The notes under the pieces: model-generated | Seen by the model: only the letters and a program-made list of their open reading frames with translations | Told to the model about the DNA's origin: nothing | Databases searched by the model: none | Shown: positions 1 to 11,007 of the stretch, one piece after another | Numbering within the stretch: position 1 is the first letter of the stretch | How the letters are laid out: each line of letters opens with the position of its first letter | NCBI RefSeq assembly: GCF_030504955.1 | Contig: NZ_JAUKTR010000001.1 | Location: forward strand, 372,001 to 436,000 | DNA from: Peiella sedimenti | GTDB lineage: Bacteria; Pseudomonadota; Alphaproteobacteria; Caulobacterales; Caulobacteraceae | Length of the DNA stretch: 64,000 bases | Reading direction: 5' to 3' | Position numbers and translations under genes: made by a program

Positions 1-393
1 TACGCTCCTTGCGCGCTGGGCGCGACGCTGAACGAGCAGACCCTGCCGCGCCTGAAGTGCAAGGCCGTGGTCGGCGCCGCCAACAACCAGCTGGCCACCC
101 CCGAGATCGGCGAGCGCCTGTTCAAGGCCGGCGTGCTCTACGCGCCGGACTACGTGGTCAACGCCGGCGGCATCATCAACGTGGCCTCCGAAATGAAGGC
201 CCGCCAGACGGGCGGCGCCTATGATCCGCAGTGGGTCGAGGGCAAGCTGGTCGGCCTGATGCAGACGGTGGACGAAATCTTCGCCCGCTCCGAGGCCGAG
301 GGCCGCCCGACCCACGAGATCGCCGACTCCATCGCCGAGGCCCGCATCGCCGAAGGCCAGTGCCGGATCGGCCTGCGCCGCGAAGCCGCCTGA
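1..393 (+). CDS. Leu/Phe/Val dehydrogenase, C-terminal part (5' truncated by window)
   Basis: The frame is open from base 1 and ends in TGA at 393. The readable part starts YAPCALGATLNEQTLPRL and continues through GAANNQL and NAGGIINVA. This pattern is typical of the NAD-binding C-terminal domain of Glu/Leu/Phe/Val dehydrogenases, which reversibly deaminate branched-chain or aromatic amino acids in the cytoplasm. The short-chain (leucine dehydrogenase) group fits better than glutamate dehydrogenase because of the ALGATLN and AANNQLAT stretches. The N-terminal catalytic domain with the active-site lysine lies outside the window, so the exact substrate cannot be assigned. Confidence 0.85.
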   Translation, partial: YAPCALGATLNEQTLPRLKCKAVVGAANNQLATPEIGERLFKAGVLYAPDYVVNAGGIINVASEMKARQTGGAYDPQWVEGKLVGLMQTVDEIFARSEAEGRPTHEIADSIAEARIAEGQCRIGLRREAA

Positions 394-438
394 GCTGAAT
401 ACGAACGGCCTTGGCGCCTTGCGCGCCGCTGTGACTAG

Positions 439-472
439 ATGGCCTCCGCTGATCGCCGGCGGAGGCCATTTT
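439..472 (+). terminator. Strong hairpin with T-run, overlapping the next gene's ribosome binding site
   Basis: An 11-bp perfect stem (ATGGCCTCCGC at 439-449 with GCGGAGGCCAT at 459-469) is followed by TTTT at 469-472. This is the form of an intrinsic terminator for the dehydrogenase gene. The 3' arm also carries GGAGG (461-465), the only Shine-Dalgarno sequence for the ATG at 474, so the same hairpin could control translation of the VOC gene. Confidence 0.7.
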
Positions 473-473
473 C

Positions 474-863
474 ATGCCCAGACCCATCCATTTCGAGATT
501 CACGCGGGCGACCCGCAGCGGGCCATCGCCTTCTACGAGGCCGTGTTCGGATGGTCGTTCCAGAAGTGGGGAGATTTTCCCTACTGGCTGGTCAAGACCG
601 GCGAGGGGGAGCCCGGCATTGACGGCGGTCTGGTCCAGCGCCAGGGACCGAACCCCGACCCAGCCGAGCCCCTGCCCGTGATCGGCTGCGTCTTCACGGT
701 GGCCGTGGACGAGGTGGACCCCTTCGTGGAAAGGGCCCTGGCGGCGGGCGGCTCGGTCGCGCTGCCCAAGATGGCCATCAAGGGGGTGGGCTGGCTGGCC
801 TACTGCAAGGACACCGAGGCCAACATCTTCGGCCTGATGGACGAGGACCCTAACGCGGCGTGA
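474..863 (+). CDS. VOC (glyoxalase/bleomycin-resistance) superfamily protein
   Basis: A 129-residue protein with the usual single-chain VOC length. It opens with a beta-strand and metal-ligand-like H (PIHFEIHAGD), followed by the helix RAIAFYEAVFGW that is typical of the family. It ends with the second module strand ANIFGLMDEDP. The fold binds a metal or small hydrophobic ligands; members include glyoxalases, dioxygenases and resistance proteins, and the substrate cannot be told from sequence. The start at 474 is supported by GGAGG eight bases upstream, inside a hairpin. The gene stands alone between the dehydrogenase and the flagellar promoter. Confidence 0.8.
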   Translation: MPRPIHFEIHAGDPQRAIAFYEAVFGWSFQKWGDFPYWLVKTGEGEPGIDGGLVQRQGPNPDPAEPLPVIGCVFTVAVDEVDPFVERALAAGGSVALPKMAIKGVGWLAYCKDTEANIFGLMDEDPNAA

Positions 864-906
864 GCGCGGCTCCAGATCCTCCCCCCGAACGATGCAGCGC
901 CGCCTC

Positions 907-921
907 TTAAGTCCCCGTTTA
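907..921. promoter_or_regulatory. CtrA-like box upstream of fliF
   Basis: TTAA (907-910), a 7-base spacer, then TTTA (918-921) matches the CtrA recognition pattern TTAA-N7-TTAA with one mismatch. It lies about 50 bp ahead of the fliF start. In Caulobacter, class II flagellar operons such as fliF are activated by CtrA and modulated by FlbD. An AT-rich motif of this shape is uncommon in this GC-rich background. Confidence 0.55.
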
Positions 922-969
922 CCATGAGCCCGGCACTTTCTGCCTAGCGGGGCGGCGAGCCCCAAGTGT

Positions 970-2634
970 TTGCAGGGGCGGGCGTTCGTGGGTTCCTTCG
1001 GGGCGGCGTTGCAAAGGTTCGGCATCGGTCGCCTGGCGGCCCTGGCTGGGGTCGCGGCGGGTGTGGCCGCGGTGTTGGCGGCGGTCATGCTGCGCATGGG
1101 CGAGGAGCCCAACGCGCTGCTCTATGCCAATCTCGACCTGCGCGAGGCGGCGGACATCACCGCGGCCCTGGACCAGGGCGGAGTCAAGTACGAGAGCCGG
1201 GGCGACGGCTCGACCATCTTCGTGCCGCGCGATCAGGTGGGCACGGCCCGCCTCATGCTGGCCAGCCGGGGCCTCGTGACCTCGGGCAGCGTGGGCTACG
1301 AGATTTTCGACAACCAGTCGGTGCTGGGGCAGACCGAGTTCCAGCAGAACCTGAACGAGAAGCGCGCGCTCGAGGGCGAGCTGGCGCGCACCATCCTGTC
1401 CATGCGGGGCATCACGTCGGCCCGGGTGCACCTGGCGCTGCCGCAGCGGCGCGCGTTCCAGCAGGAGGCAGGCGAGCCCACCGCTTCGGTCGTGGTGGGC
1501 ACCGGCGGCCGGGACCTGGGCGCCGACCAGGTGCGGGCCCTGCGCAACCTGATCGCCAGCGCCGTGCCGAACCTGCGCCCCGACAAGGTGACGGTGGTCG
1601 ACGAAAACAACCGCACCCTGGCCGCCGGGTCCGAGGACGACAGCTTCGGCGCCGCCATGGCCGCCGACCGAAAGGCCGAGATCGAGGCCCAGCTGACCCA
1701 GCGCGTGCAGAGCATCGTCGAGGGCGTGGTGGGGGCCGGCAACGCCCGCGTCACCGTCACCGCCGACATCGACATGAGCCGCTCCACCCGCCAGGAGCAA
1801 CGCTTCGATCCAGACGGCCAGGTGGTGCGCTCGACCTCCACCTCGGAGTCCACCTCGGAGGACAGCGAGTCCGGGACCCAGGGCGCGGCCACGGCCACGG
1901 CCAACATTCCCGGCGGCACCCAGGAGCAGGCCGGGTTCCTGGGCCCGTCCTCGCGCAGCGGCGACACGAACGAGATCACCAACTACGAAATCTCGAACAC
2001 CACCACCACGACCGTCACCGAGCCGGGCCAGGTGCGCAAGCTGGCCGTGGCCGTGGCCGTCGACGGGGTCACCGCGCCCGGCCAGAACGGCCAGCCGGGC
2101 CAGTATCAGCCGCGATCCGAAGAGGACATGCAGCGCATCCGCGAGCTGGTGCAGGCCGCCGTCGGCATCGATGCGGAGCGCGGCGACCAGCTGCAGGTGC
2201 TGAACGTGCGCTTCGACCGCCAGACCGACGCGGTGGGCGGGACCGAGGCCACGTCCTCCATGTTCGATTTCGACAAGAACGACATCATGCGTGGCGTCGA
2301 GATGCTGGTGCTGGCGATCGTCGGCCTCTTGATGCTGTTCTTCTTCCTGCGCCCGATGCTGAAGGCCGTGACGACGCCCGGTTCGGGCGCGCCGATGCTG
2401 ACGGCCGAGGGCCTGGCCCTGCCGGCGGCGGGCGGGGGCGCGGTCCAGGCCCTGCCCGGCGCGACGCAGCCCGGTCAGCTGGCCCTGCCGCCGTCGGAGG
2501 TGGAGCAGCGCCTCGACATCGCCCGCATCGAAGGGCAGGTGAAGGCCTCGTCCGTGCGCAAGGTGGCCGACTTCGTCGAAAGCCATCCGGAGGAGTCGGT
2601 CTCCATCCTGCGCGGCTGGGTGCATGAAAGCTGA
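970..2634 (+). CDS. fliF: Flagellar M-ring (MS-ring) protein FliF
   Basis: A 554-residue protein, normal length for FliF, which forms the inner-membrane MS ring of the basal body and anchors the rotor. It has an N-terminal transmembrane segment (about residues 22-42) followed by [16 protein letters not shown], the characteristic start of the YscJ/FliF ring domain. A low-complexity Ser/Thr/Gly-rich linker in the middle and a second transmembrane helix (about 441-461, [17 protein letters not shown]) follow. The C-terminal tail is the FliG-binding region in the family. The start is TTG; no in-frame ATG lies between it and the upstream CtrA-like box. The stop overlaps the fliG start by one base (TGATG). 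Confidence 0.95.
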   Translation: MQGRAFVGSFGAALQRFGIGRLAALAGVAAGVAAVLAAVMLRMGEEPNALLYANLDLREAADITAALDQGGVKYESRGDGSTIFVPRDQVGTARLMLASRGLVTSGSVGYEIFDNQSVLGQTEFQQNLNEKRALEGELARTILSMRGITSARVHLALPQRRAFQQEAGEPTASVVVGTGGRDLGADQVRALRNLIASAVPNLRPDKVTVVDENNRTLAAGSEDDSFGAAMAADRKAEIEAQLTQRVQSIVEGVVGAGNARVTVTADIDMSRSTRQEQRFDPDGQVVRSTSTSESTSEDSESGTQGAATATANIPGGTQEQAGFLGPSSRSGDTNEITNYEISNTTTTTVTEPGQVRKLAVAVAVDGVTAPGQNGQPGQYQPRSEEDMQRIRELVQAAVGIDAERGDQLQVLNVRFDRQTDAVGGTEATSSMFDFDKNDIMRGVEMLVLAIVGLLMLFFFLRPMLKAVTTPGSGAPMLTAEGLALPAAGGGAVQALPGATQPGQLALPPSEVEQRLDIARIEGQVKASSVRKVADFVESHPEESVSILRGWVHES

Positions 2635-3668
2635 TGGCCCGGCTGGTTGGTAAAAAGCAGACGATCGACGACCCGAAGCGGCTGACCGGGCCGGAGAAGG
2701 CCGCCGTCATCCTGCTGGCGCTGGGCGAGGATCACGCCAAGCTGTGGGCCTCGCTGGACGAGGACGAGGTCAAGGAGATCTCCCAGGCCATGGCCAGCCT
2801 GGGCAGCGTCCAGGCCAGCGTGGTCGAGCAGCTGATGATCGAGTTCGTCTCGGGCGTCGGCGGCTCGGGTTCGGTCATGGGCAGTTTCGAGCAGACCCAG
2901 CGTCTGCTCACGGCCTTCATGCCGCAGGAACGCGTCGAAGCCCTGATGGAGGAGATCCGGGGTCCGGCCGGCCGCACCATGTGGGACAAGCTGGGCAACG
3001 TGAACGAGGCGGTGCTCGCCAACTACCTGAAGAACGAATATCCCCAGACGGTCGCGGTGGTCCTGTCCAAGATCAAGCCGGACCACGCCAGCCGGGTGCT
3101 GTCGGCCCTGCCCGAGGACTTCGCCCTGGAGTGCGTGCAGCGCATGCTGCGCATGGAGCCGGTGCAGCGCGAAATCCTCGACAAGATCGAGCAGACCCTG
3201 CGCACCGAATTCATGTCGAACCTGGCGCGCACGTCCAAGCGCGACAGCCACGAGATGATGGCGGAGATCTTCAACAACTTCGACCGCCAGACCGAGAGCC
3301 GCTTCATCGCCGCCCTGGAGGAGCGCAATCGCGAGTCCGCCGAGCGCATCCGCGCCCTGATGTTCGTCTTCGAGGACCTGTCCAAGCTGGACCCCGGCGG
3401 GGTGCAGACCCTGTTGCGGGCGGTGGAGAAGGACCAGTTGGCCCTGGCGCTGAAGGGCGCCTCGGACAGCCTTCGCGAGATGTTCTTCTCCAACATGAGC
3501 GAGCGCGCCTCGAAGATCATGCGCGAGGACATGGAGAGCATGGGCCCGGTCCGCCTGAAGGACGTGGATCAGGCCCAGATGGCCATGGTCCAGGTGGCCA
3601 AGGACCTGGCCGCCAAGGGCGAGATCATGCTGGCCGGGCAGGGGGGCGATGATGAACTCATCTACTGA
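2634..3668 (+). CDS. fliG: Flagellar motor switch protein FliG
   Basis: A 344-residue rotor protein that links the MS ring to the C ring and generates torque against the stator. The middle domain carries an EYPQ version of the conserved EHPQ motif near residue 134 ([14 protein letters not shown]). The C-terminal torque helix region [15 protein letters not shown], with its charged residues, is intact. The ATG overlaps the fliF stop. The end overlaps the next gene by 20 bp, which points to coupled translation within the fliF operon. Confidence 0.96.
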   Translation: MARLVGKKQTIDDPKRLTGPEKAAVILLALGEDHAKLWASLDEDEVKEISQAMASLGSVQASVVEQLMIEFVSGVGGSGSVMGSFEQTQRLLTAFMPQERVEALMEEIRGPAGRTMWDKLGNVNEAVLANYLKNEYPQTVAVVLSKIKPDHASRVLSALPEDFALECVQRMLRMEPVQREILDKIEQTLRTEFMSNLARTSKRDSHEMMAEIFNNFDRQTESRFIAALEERNRESAERIRALMFVFEDLSKLDPGGVQTLLRAVEKDQLALALKGASDSLREMFFSNMSERASKIMREDMESMGPVRLKDVDQAQMAMVQVAKDLAAKGEIMLAGQGGDDELIY

Positions 3669-4284
3669 AGCCGTCCGCCCGTTCGCGTTTACCGAGGACT
3701 TCGGCGAGAGCGCCGGTCCGACCCGCATCCGCCGCGCCTACACCGCCGCCGAGGCCGAAAGCCTGATCGCCCAGGCCGCCGCCGAGGCCGAGCGGCGCCA
3801 GCGCGCCTCGGACGAGGGGCGCGCCGCCCAGGCCCTGGCCGACATCGCCGCCGCCACGCAGGCGGGGCTGGCCCGGATGGATCAGGCGCTGGACGCCCTT
3901 CGCCGCGAGGCCGCCGAGCTGGCGGTCGAGGCCGGGCGGGTGCTGTCAGGCGGGGCCCTGGAGCAGTTTCCCGAAGCGCCCGTCAAGGCGGCGCTGGACG
4001 CCCTGCACGACGAGTTGACGGCCATGCCGCGCCTGATCGTCCATGTCTCCGCCGACGCACTGGAGCGGACCGCCCCGGTGATCGAGCAGGCGGCTGACGA
4101 GGCGGGCCTTTCCGGCCGCATCGTGGTGCGGCCCGACGCCGGTCTGGCCGGGGCCGCCTTCACCTTTGAGTGGCCGGACGGCCGCGCCGCCTTCGACCCG
4201 GCCGAGGCCGCCGAGAGGGTGCGCGAGGCCGTGGCCGCCGCCCTGGCCGTCAAGGCCGGACCGATTACCCATGGAGACGCCTGA
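3649..4284 (+). CDS. flbE: FliH-family flagellar export regulator (FlbE)
   Basis: A 211-residue protein with an acidic, Ala/Glu-rich, probably coiled-coil N-terminal half (about residues 33-75). The C-terminal half, with a V-ring-type segment around [20 protein letters not shown], resembles FliH, the partner of the flagellar export ATPase FliI. Its place between fliG and fliN matches flbE of Caulobacter. Two ATGs lie at 3649 and 3652; the first is used here. The gene overlaps both fliG (20 bp) and fliN (1 bp). Sequence conservation in this family is weak, so the name rests partly on gene order. Confidence 0.8.
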   Translation: MMNSSTEAVRPFAFTEDFGESAGPTRIRRAYTAAEAESLIAQAAAEAERRQRASDEGRAAQALADIAAATQAGLARMDQALDALRREAAELAVEAGRVLSGGALEQFPEAPVKAALDALHDELTAMPRLIVHVSADALERTAPVIEQAADEAGLSGRIVVRPDAGLAGAAFTFEWPDGRAAFDPAEAAERVREAVAAALAVKAGPITHGDA

Positions 4285-4628
4285 TGGCTTCCGACAGCGA
4301 CATCCCCCTGGAGGAGTTCGAGCCCGGCACCGCTCTGGCGCCGCTGGACGACGCGTCGGAGGCCGCCGAGAAGACGGCCGCCGATCTGCAGCCCGTGTTC
4401 GACGTGCCGGTGAACATCTCCGCCGTGCTGGGCAAGTCTCACATCTCGGTGGCCCAACTGCTCAAGCTGGGGCGCGGCAGCGTGCTGGAGCTGGACCGCA
4501 AGGTCGGCGAGGCCATCGACATCTTCGTGAACAACCGGCTGGTGGCCCGCGGCGAGGTGGTCGTCGTCGAGGACCGGCTGGGCGTGACCATGACTGAAAT
4601 CATCAAGACCGAGGACACGGCGGCCTGA
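4284..4628 (+). CDS. fliN: Flagellar motor switch protein FliN
   Basis: A 114-residue C-ring protein. Residues 43-110 form the SpoA/FliN domain: VPVNISAVLGKSHISV, then LGRGSVLELDRKVGEAIDI and VNNRLVARGEVVVVEDRLGV, all family signatures. The acidic N-terminus is variable in the family. FliN, with FliM and FliG, sets rotation direction; in this operon type FliM is encoded elsewhere. The start at 4284 overlaps the flbE stop (CTGATGG). A longer in-frame extension upstream was rejected because it only re-reads flbE DNA. Confidence 0.95.
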   Translation: MASDSDIPLEEFEPGTALAPLDDASEAAEKTAADLQPVFDVPVNISAVLGKSHISVAQLLKLGRGSVLELDRKVGEAIDIFVNNRLVARGEVVVVEDRLGVTMTEIIKTEDTAA

Positions 4629-4660
4629 GGGCGGCCCTGTAACGAATAGGGAGTTCAACC

Positions 4661-6028
<1,368 letters not shown>

Positions 6029-6034
6029 CGAATC

Positions 6035-6919
6035 ATGGCCGGGCTCGACCGCAGAAGCGTCCTGACCGCGCTGGGCACCGTAGGTTTGCTAGGCTGTTCG
6101 CGGCGCGAGAGCCCGGTGGCGGCTCCGACGGTCCAGGTCTTCGACCTGTCGGATATGGAGGCGGCGCACGGCGGCCGGCTCGGCTTCGCGGCGCGCGACA
6201 CCGCCACGGGTCGGACCCTGGTGTGGAGAGGCGAGGAGCGGTTCGTCTACTGTTCCACTTTCAAGGCCTATCTGGCGGCCGCGACTCTGATACCCATCCA
6301 GAATGGACTGGAACGCCTGGACCGCCGCATCCCCATCAGCGCTGAGGACCTGGTCTATCACGCGCCGGTCACCGGACCGGCGGTCGGCTCCAGCCTGAGC
6401 GTCGAAGATCTGATGAAGGGGACGGTCGAGGTCAGCGACAATCCGGCGGCGAACCTGCTGCTGAACGCCATGGGCGGGCTTGAGCCCATGCGGGCCTTCT
6501 ACCGGTCGCTCGGCGACGAGACGACGCGGGTGGACCGCTTCGAGCCCCAGATGAACCGGCTGGACGGGGACAAGGACACCATCCTGCCGCTCCAGTCGCT
6601 GGAGAACCTGCAGCGCCTGTTCGTCTCGGACGAGACCCCGCTCTCGCCGCAGTCCAAGGATCTGCTGCTGCAGTGGATGTTCGACAGCCCCACGGGCGCG
6701 GGCCGCCTCAAGGCCGGCGTCCCCGACGGCTGGCGCGTGGCGCACAAGACCGGCACCGGCGGCTATGGTCCGACCAACGACATCGGCCTGCTCTACCCGC
6801 CTGCCGGCGCGCCCATAGTGGCGGCGGCCTACTACCACGCGGAGACCGACGCCCCGGCCAACGATGCGGTGATCGCCGAAGCGACCCGCCGGGCGCTGGA
6901 GGCTTTGGGGCATGGCTGA
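6035..6919 (+). CDS. Class A serine beta-lactamase, predicted Tat/lipoprotein export
   Basis: A 294-residue protein with all class A active-site elements: S74-T-F-K77, S134-D-N136, the omega-loop Glu170 in EPQMN, and K238-T-G240. It hydrolyses the beta-lactam ring in the periplasm. The N-terminus has a twin-arginine motif (DRRSVL) and a lipobox ending in LLGC21, so a membrane-anchored lipoprotein is predicted. It sits 6 bp after flbD and overlaps the flhA start by 8 bp, so it appears co-transcribed and translationally coupled with flagellar genes. That is an odd home for a beta-lactamase. Substrate range cannot be read from the sequence. Confidence 0.92.
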   Translation: MAGLDRRSVLTALGTVGLLGCSRRESPVAAPTVQVFDLSDMEAAHGGRLGFAARDTATGRTLVWRGEERFVYCSTFKAYLAAATLIPIQNGLERLDRRIPISAEDLVYHAPVTGPAVGSSLSVEDLMKGTVEVSDNPAANLLLNAMGGLEPMRAFYRSLGDETTRVDRFEPQMNRLDGDKDTILPLQSLENLQRLFVSDETPLSPQSKDLLLQWMFDSPTGAGRLKAGVPDGWRVAHKTGTGGYGPTNDIGLLYPPAGAPIVAAAYYHAETDAPANDAVIAEATRRALEALGHG

Positions 6920-9005
6920 CGCGGGCGCGCGCAATCCGGCCCAGCCCATGCCCACCGCCCGCGAGATGTGGGGCTGGCTGGCCCGGGGCGAGGTGGCCCT
7001 GGCGCTGGGCGTCATCCTCATCGTCCTGTTGCTGGTGGTGCCCATACCCAAGGCGCTGCTGGACCTGCTGCTGGCGGTGTCGATCACCAGCTCGGTGCTG
7101 ATCCTGATGACGGCCCTGCTGATCAAACGGCCGCTCGATTTCGCCGTCTTCCCCACCGTGCTGCTGGTGGCGACCCTGTTCCGGCTGGGCCTGAACCTGG
7201 CCTCGACGCGCCTGATCCTCAGCCACGGTCAGGAGGGCCCGGAAAGCGCCGGCCAGATCATCCAGGCCTTCGGCGAGCTGATGATGGGCGGCAGCTTCAT
7301 CATCGGGGTGATCGTCTTCATCATCCTGCTGGTGGTGAACTTCGTGGTCATCACCAAGGGCTCGACCCGCATCGCCGAGGTCAGCGCCCGCTTCAGCCTG
7401 GACTCCATGCCGGGCAAGCAGATGGCCATCGACGCGGACCTGTCCGCCGGCCTGATCGACGAGGACACCGCCAAGCGCCGCCGCAAGGAGCTGGAGCAGG
7501 AGAGCACCTTCTTCGGCGCCATGGACGGCGCCTCCAAGTTCGTGCGCGGCGACGCCGTAGCGGGCCTGATCATCACCGCCATCAACGCCATCGGCGGCAT
7601 CATCATCGGGGTGGTCCAGCACGATCTGGCCATGTCCGAGGCGGCCAACAACTACGTGCTGCTGACCATCGGCGACGGCCTGGTGACCCAGGTGCCGGCC
7701 CTGGTCGTCTCGATCGCCGCGGGCTTCCTGGTGTCGAAGGCGGGCGTCGACGGCTCTGCGGACAAGGCGCTGGTGGCGCAGCTGGCGGGCAATCCGGTCA
7801 GCCTGGGCATGGTCTCGGCGGCCTCGGGCCTGATCGGCCTGGCGCCCGGCATGCCGCTGTTGCCCTTCGCCGCCATCTCGCTGGGCGCGGGGGTGCTGGC
7901 CTGGAAGCTGGGGCGCAAGCGCAACGAGCCCGAGCCGGTCATCGACGCCCACCCGCAGGGCGAGCCCAGCGAGGAGCCCATCTCGACCGCCCTGGCCATC
8001 GACGACGTGAAGATCGAGCTGGGCATCGGCCTTCTGGGCCTGATCAATGACCTGGAGGGGCGGCGCCTGACGGATCAGATCCGCGCCCTGCGCCGTTCGC
8101 TGGCCCAGGAGTTCGGCTTCGTCATGCCGCCGGTGCGCATCCTCGACAACATGCGCCTGCCCAGCCAGGGCTATGCCGTGCGCGTCAAGGAGATGGAGGC
8201 CGGTCAGGGCGAGGTGCGCCTGGGCGCCCTCATGGCCATGGACCCCATGGGCCGGCAGGTGGAGCTGCCCGGCGAGCACATGAAAGAGCCGGCCTTCGGG
8301 CTTCCGGCCACCTGGATCGACGAGTCCCTGCGCGAGGAGGCGGCCTTCCGCGGCTACACCATCGTCGATCCCGCCACGGTCCTGACCACGCACCTGACCG
8401 AGATCCTCAAGGACAACATGGCCGACCTGCTGTCCTACGCCGAGGTGCAGAAGCTGCTGAAGGAGCTTCAGGGCGAGCAGAAGAAGCTGGTCGACGAGCT
8501 GATCCCGACGGTGGTCAGCGCCACGACCCTGCAACGCGTGCTGCAGGCCCTGCTACGCGAGCGGGTGTCGATCCGCGACCTGCCGACCATCCTTGAGGGC
8601 CTTGCCGAGGCGGCGCCGCACACCACCAGCGTGGTGCAGCTGGTCGAACACGCCCGCGCGCGCCTGGCCAAGCAGCTGTGCTGGCAGCACCGCGCCCCCG
8701 ACGGCGCCCTGCCCATCGTCACCCTGTCGCCGGAGTGGGAGCAGGCCTTCGCCGACGCCCTGGTCGGCCAGGGCGAAGACAAGCAGCTGGCCATGCCGCC
8801 CTCGCGCCTGCAGGAGTTCATCCGCTCGGTGCGCGACACCTTCGAGCGCGTCGCCCAGTCGGGCGAGGCGGCGGTGTTGCTGACCGGCCCGGCGACGCGG
8901 CCCTATGTGCGCTCCATCATCGAGCGTTTCCGCGGTCAGACCGTGGTGATGAGCCAGAACGAGATCCACGCCCGCGCCCACCTGCGGACAGTCGGCTCCA
9001 TCTAG
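6912..9005 (+). CDS. flhA: Flagellar type III export gate protein FlhA
   Basis: A 697-residue protein, standard FlhA length. The N-terminal half is membrane-embedded, with repeated hydrophobic segments over about residues 20-330. It contains the FHIPEP-family signature around residues 150-180 (RIAEVSARFSLDSMPGKQMA). The C-terminal cytoplasmic domain, which docks substrates and chaperones, is complete, ending ARAHLRTVGSI. FlhA forms the ring of the flagellar export gate. The ATG lies inside the end of the beta-lactamase gene (CATGGCTGA). Confidence 0.96.
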   Translation: MADAGARNPAQPMPTAREMWGWLARGEVALALGVILIVLLLVVPIPKALLDLLLAVSITSSVLILMTALLIKRPLDFAVFPTVLLVATLFRLGLNLASTRLILSHGQEGPESAGQIIQAFGELMMGGSFIIGVIVFIILLVVNFVVITKGSTRIAEVSARFSLDSMPGKQMAIDADLSAGLIDEDTAKRRRKELEQESTFFGAMDGASKFVRGDAVAGLIITAINAIGGIIIGVVQHDLAMSEAANNYVLLTIGDGLVTQVPALVVSIAAGFLVSKAGVDGSADKALVAQLAGNPVSLGMVSAASGLIGLAPGMPLLPFAAISLGAGVLAWKLGRKRNEPEPVIDAHPQGEPSEEPISTALAIDDVKIELGIGLLGLINDLEGRRLTDQIRALRRSLAQEFGFVMPPVRILDNMRLPSQGYAVRVKEMEAGQGEVRLGALMAMDPMGRQVELPGEHMKEPAFGLPATWIDESLREEAAFRGYTIVDPATVLTTHLTEILKDNMADLLSYAEVQKLLKELQGEQKKLVDELIPTVVSATTLQRVLQALLRERVSIRDLPTILEGLAEAAPHTTSVVQLVEHARARLAKQLCWQHRAPDGALPIVTLSPEWEQAFADALVGQGEDKQLAMPPSRLQEFIRSVRDTFERVAQSGEAAVLLTGPATRPYVRSIIERFRGQTVVMSQNEIHARAHLRTVGSI

Positions 9006-9067
9006 ATTTTCGTGCAAGCTGAACCATTCGGGGCTCGGCGCGTTCAGGGCGCGGCGGAGGGGAAAGC

Positions 9068-10588
9068 TTGAGCCGACTGTCAGAGACCTTGGGATTCCTG
9101 AGGACGCCCACCTTCGGGCGGACTGTGTTCATCCTGCTGTCCTCGGCCTTCAGCCTGCTGGCGCTGACGGGGCTGATGTCGCTGTGGATCAGCGGCCGCA
9201 TCAATGAGCTGAACGAGCGGGTCGAGCACACCTTCGAGGTGCGCGCCGAGGTCCAGGGGATGGTAGGCGCGCTCGCCGACGCCGAGACCTATCAGCGCGG
9301 CCACCTTCTGACCGGCCAGCTGGATGCCGTGCGCGACTATGAGGCGGCGCGCCGCGAGGCCCTGGAACGCTTTGAACGCCTCGAGCGGCTGGTGGCCGAC
9401 AATCCGGAGCAGCAGGCGCGGCTGTCCGAACTGGAGCCGGTGCTCCAACTGAGGTTCTCCATCCTCGACCGGACCCTGGCGGCGGCGCGGGCGGGCCGGG
9501 GTGATGAAGCCATTCGCATCATCCGGGGCGGCGAGGGTCTGCGCGCCATGGAGCGGCTGCGCTCCGACCTGGCTCTCGTGGATGAGACGGAGGCCGAACT
9601 GCTGGGGGACCGGCGGGCGCTGACACGCGAGTCGGATCTGCTGAACCTGGCGGTGAATCTCATCGGCACGGCTCTGATCTTCGCCCTGGGCTTCGCCAGC
9701 CTGTGGCTGCTGCGCCGCTATCTGATCGAGTTGCAGAACTCCCGCGCCGAGATCGCAGAGATCAACCGGGGGCTGGAGGCCACGGTCAAGGAACGCACGG
9801 CGGACCTCATCGCCGCCAACGAAGAGGTGCAGAAGTTCGCCTACATCGTCAGCCACGACCTGCGCGCGCCGCTGGTGAACGTCACTGGCTACACCAGCGA
9901 ACTGGCCACGGCCGCCAAGGCGCTGACCCGCCAGATGGATACGGTGAAGGACAAGGCGCCCGAGTTGCTGGACGCTGACGCCGTCCTGGCCATCGAGGAG
10001 GATGTGCCCGAGGCCCTGGGCTTCATCCGCACCTCCACCGAAAAGATGGACCGGCTGATCAACGCCATCCTCAAGCTATCGCGCGAGGGGCGGCGCACGC
10101 CCCAGCCCCAGTGGCTGGACATGACCGAGCTGCTGCGCGGCATCGCCGACAGCGTGCAGCATCAGGTGTCTGAGGCCGAGGGGGAGATCGCCGTCGATCG
10201 TCTGCCCCGGCTGGAGAGCGACCGGCTCTTCATCGAGCAGATCTTCGGCAATCTGGTCGACAACGCCCTGAAGTACCGCGATCCCCAAAGGCCGCCGCGC
10301 ATCTCGATCCGCGGCCGCGACGAGCCGGGCGGCTGGACCGTCTACGAGGTGGAGGACAACGGGCGCGGCGTCTCCGAGGCCGACCGCGAGCGGGTGTTCG
10401 AGCTGTTCCGCCGGGCCGGCAAGCAGGACAAACCCGGCGAGGGGCTGGGCCTGGCCTTCGTGCGTCAGAGCGTGCGGCGCCTGGGCGGCTCCATCGAACT
10501 GGATTCAGAACTTGGAAAGGGCTCGACTTTCAGGCTCAAATTTCCGAAACGCCTGAGCGCCGTCACGTCCGAGGAGGACAGCCGATGA
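9068..10588 (+). CDS. CHASE3-domain sensor histidine kinase
   Basis: A 506-residue membrane kinase. Transmembrane helix 1 (about 18-40) is followed by a CHASE3 sensory domain (about 40-185, with the YQRGHLLTG pattern). Transmembrane helix 2 (about 194-216) and a coiled linker come next. The HisKA domain has phospho-acceptor H263 in SHDLRAPL, and the ATPase domain has N-box [17 protein letters not shown] and GEGLGLAF. The start is TTG with GGAGGGG eight bases upstream. The end overlaps the following response regulator by 4 bp (ATGA), so the pair is coupled. The signal sensed is unknown. Confidence 0.9.
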   Translation: MSRLSETLGFLRTPTFGRTVFILLSSAFSLLALTGLMSLWISGRINELNERVEHTFEVRAEVQGMVGALADAETYQRGHLLTGQLDAVRDYEAARREALERFERLERLVADNPEQQARLSELEPVLQLRFSILDRTLAAARAGRGDEAIRIIRGGEGLRAMERLRSDLALVDETEAELLGDRRALTRESDLLNLAVNLIGTALIFALGFASLWLLRRYLIELQNSRAEIAEINRGLEATVKERTADLIAANEEVQKFAYIVSHDLRAPLVNVTGYTSELATAAKALTRQMDTVKDKAPELLDADAVLAIEEDVPEALGFIRTSTEKMDRLINAILKLSREGRRTPQPQWLDMTELLRGIADSVQHQVSEAEGEIAVDRLPRLESDRLFIEQIFGNLVDNALKYRDPQRPPRISIRGRDEPGGWTVYEVEDNGRGVSEADRERVFELFRRAGKQDKPGEGLGLAFVRQSVRRLGGSIELDSELGKGSTFRLKFPKRLSAVTSEEDSR

Positions 10589-11007
10589 CCCATCCCGTGA
10601 CCATCGTCATGGTCGAGGACGACCACGGCCACGCCAATCTGATCGAAAAGAACATCCGGCGCGCCAACATCAACAACGAGATCCGCCACTTCGCCGACGG
10701 ATCGTCTGCGCTGGAGTATTTCGAGTCCGAGGAAGTGCGGGGCAACGGGCCCCTGCTGGTCCTGCTGGACCTGAACCTGCCGGATATGCAGGGCACGGAC
10801 ATCTTGGCCAGGATCAAGGCCGACGAGCGCCTGCGCCGCGCGCCGGTGGTGGTGCTGACCACCACGGACGACAAGGTCGAGATCCAGCGCTGCTACGACC
10901 TGGGCTGCAACGTCTACATCACCAAGCCGGTCGACTATGAGGCCTTCGCCAGCGCCATTCGCCAGCTGGGCCTGTTCCTGTCGGTCATGCAGGCGCCGGA
11001 GATCTGA
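10585..11007 (+). CDS. Single-domain response regulator (Rcp1-like)
   Basis: A 140-residue stand-alone receiver. It has the acidic pair in MVEDDHGH, the phospho-acceptor Asp in [12 protein letters not shown], the conserved Thr (VVVLTTTDD) and the Lys in YITKPVDY. Receivers of this subtype, with an N-terminal VEDDxxH, usually partner CHASE or phytochrome-type kinases. With no output domain it probably passes phosphate on or acts by protein contact. It is coupled on both sides: 4-bp overlap with the kinase, 1-bp overlap with the next gene. Confidence 0.92.
   Translation: MTHPVTIVMVEDDHGHANLIEKNIRRANINNEIRHFADGSSALEYFESEEVRGNGPLLVLLDLNLPDMQGTDILARIKADERLRRAPVVVLTTTDDKVEIQRCYDLGCNVYITKPVDYEAFASAIRQLGLFLSVMQAPEI

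Noticed and set aside
930-946. Possible sigma-54 promoter (GGCAC ... TGCC) before fliF
   Set aside because: The GG and GC are 8 bases apart instead of the required 10, and class II flagellar operons are CtrA-dependent, not sigma-54-dependent.
919-2625. 568-codon open frame on the minus strand opposite fliF
   Set aside because: It is antisense to an unmistakable FliF, has low-complexity composition and shows no domain. Long antisense frames are expected at this GC content.
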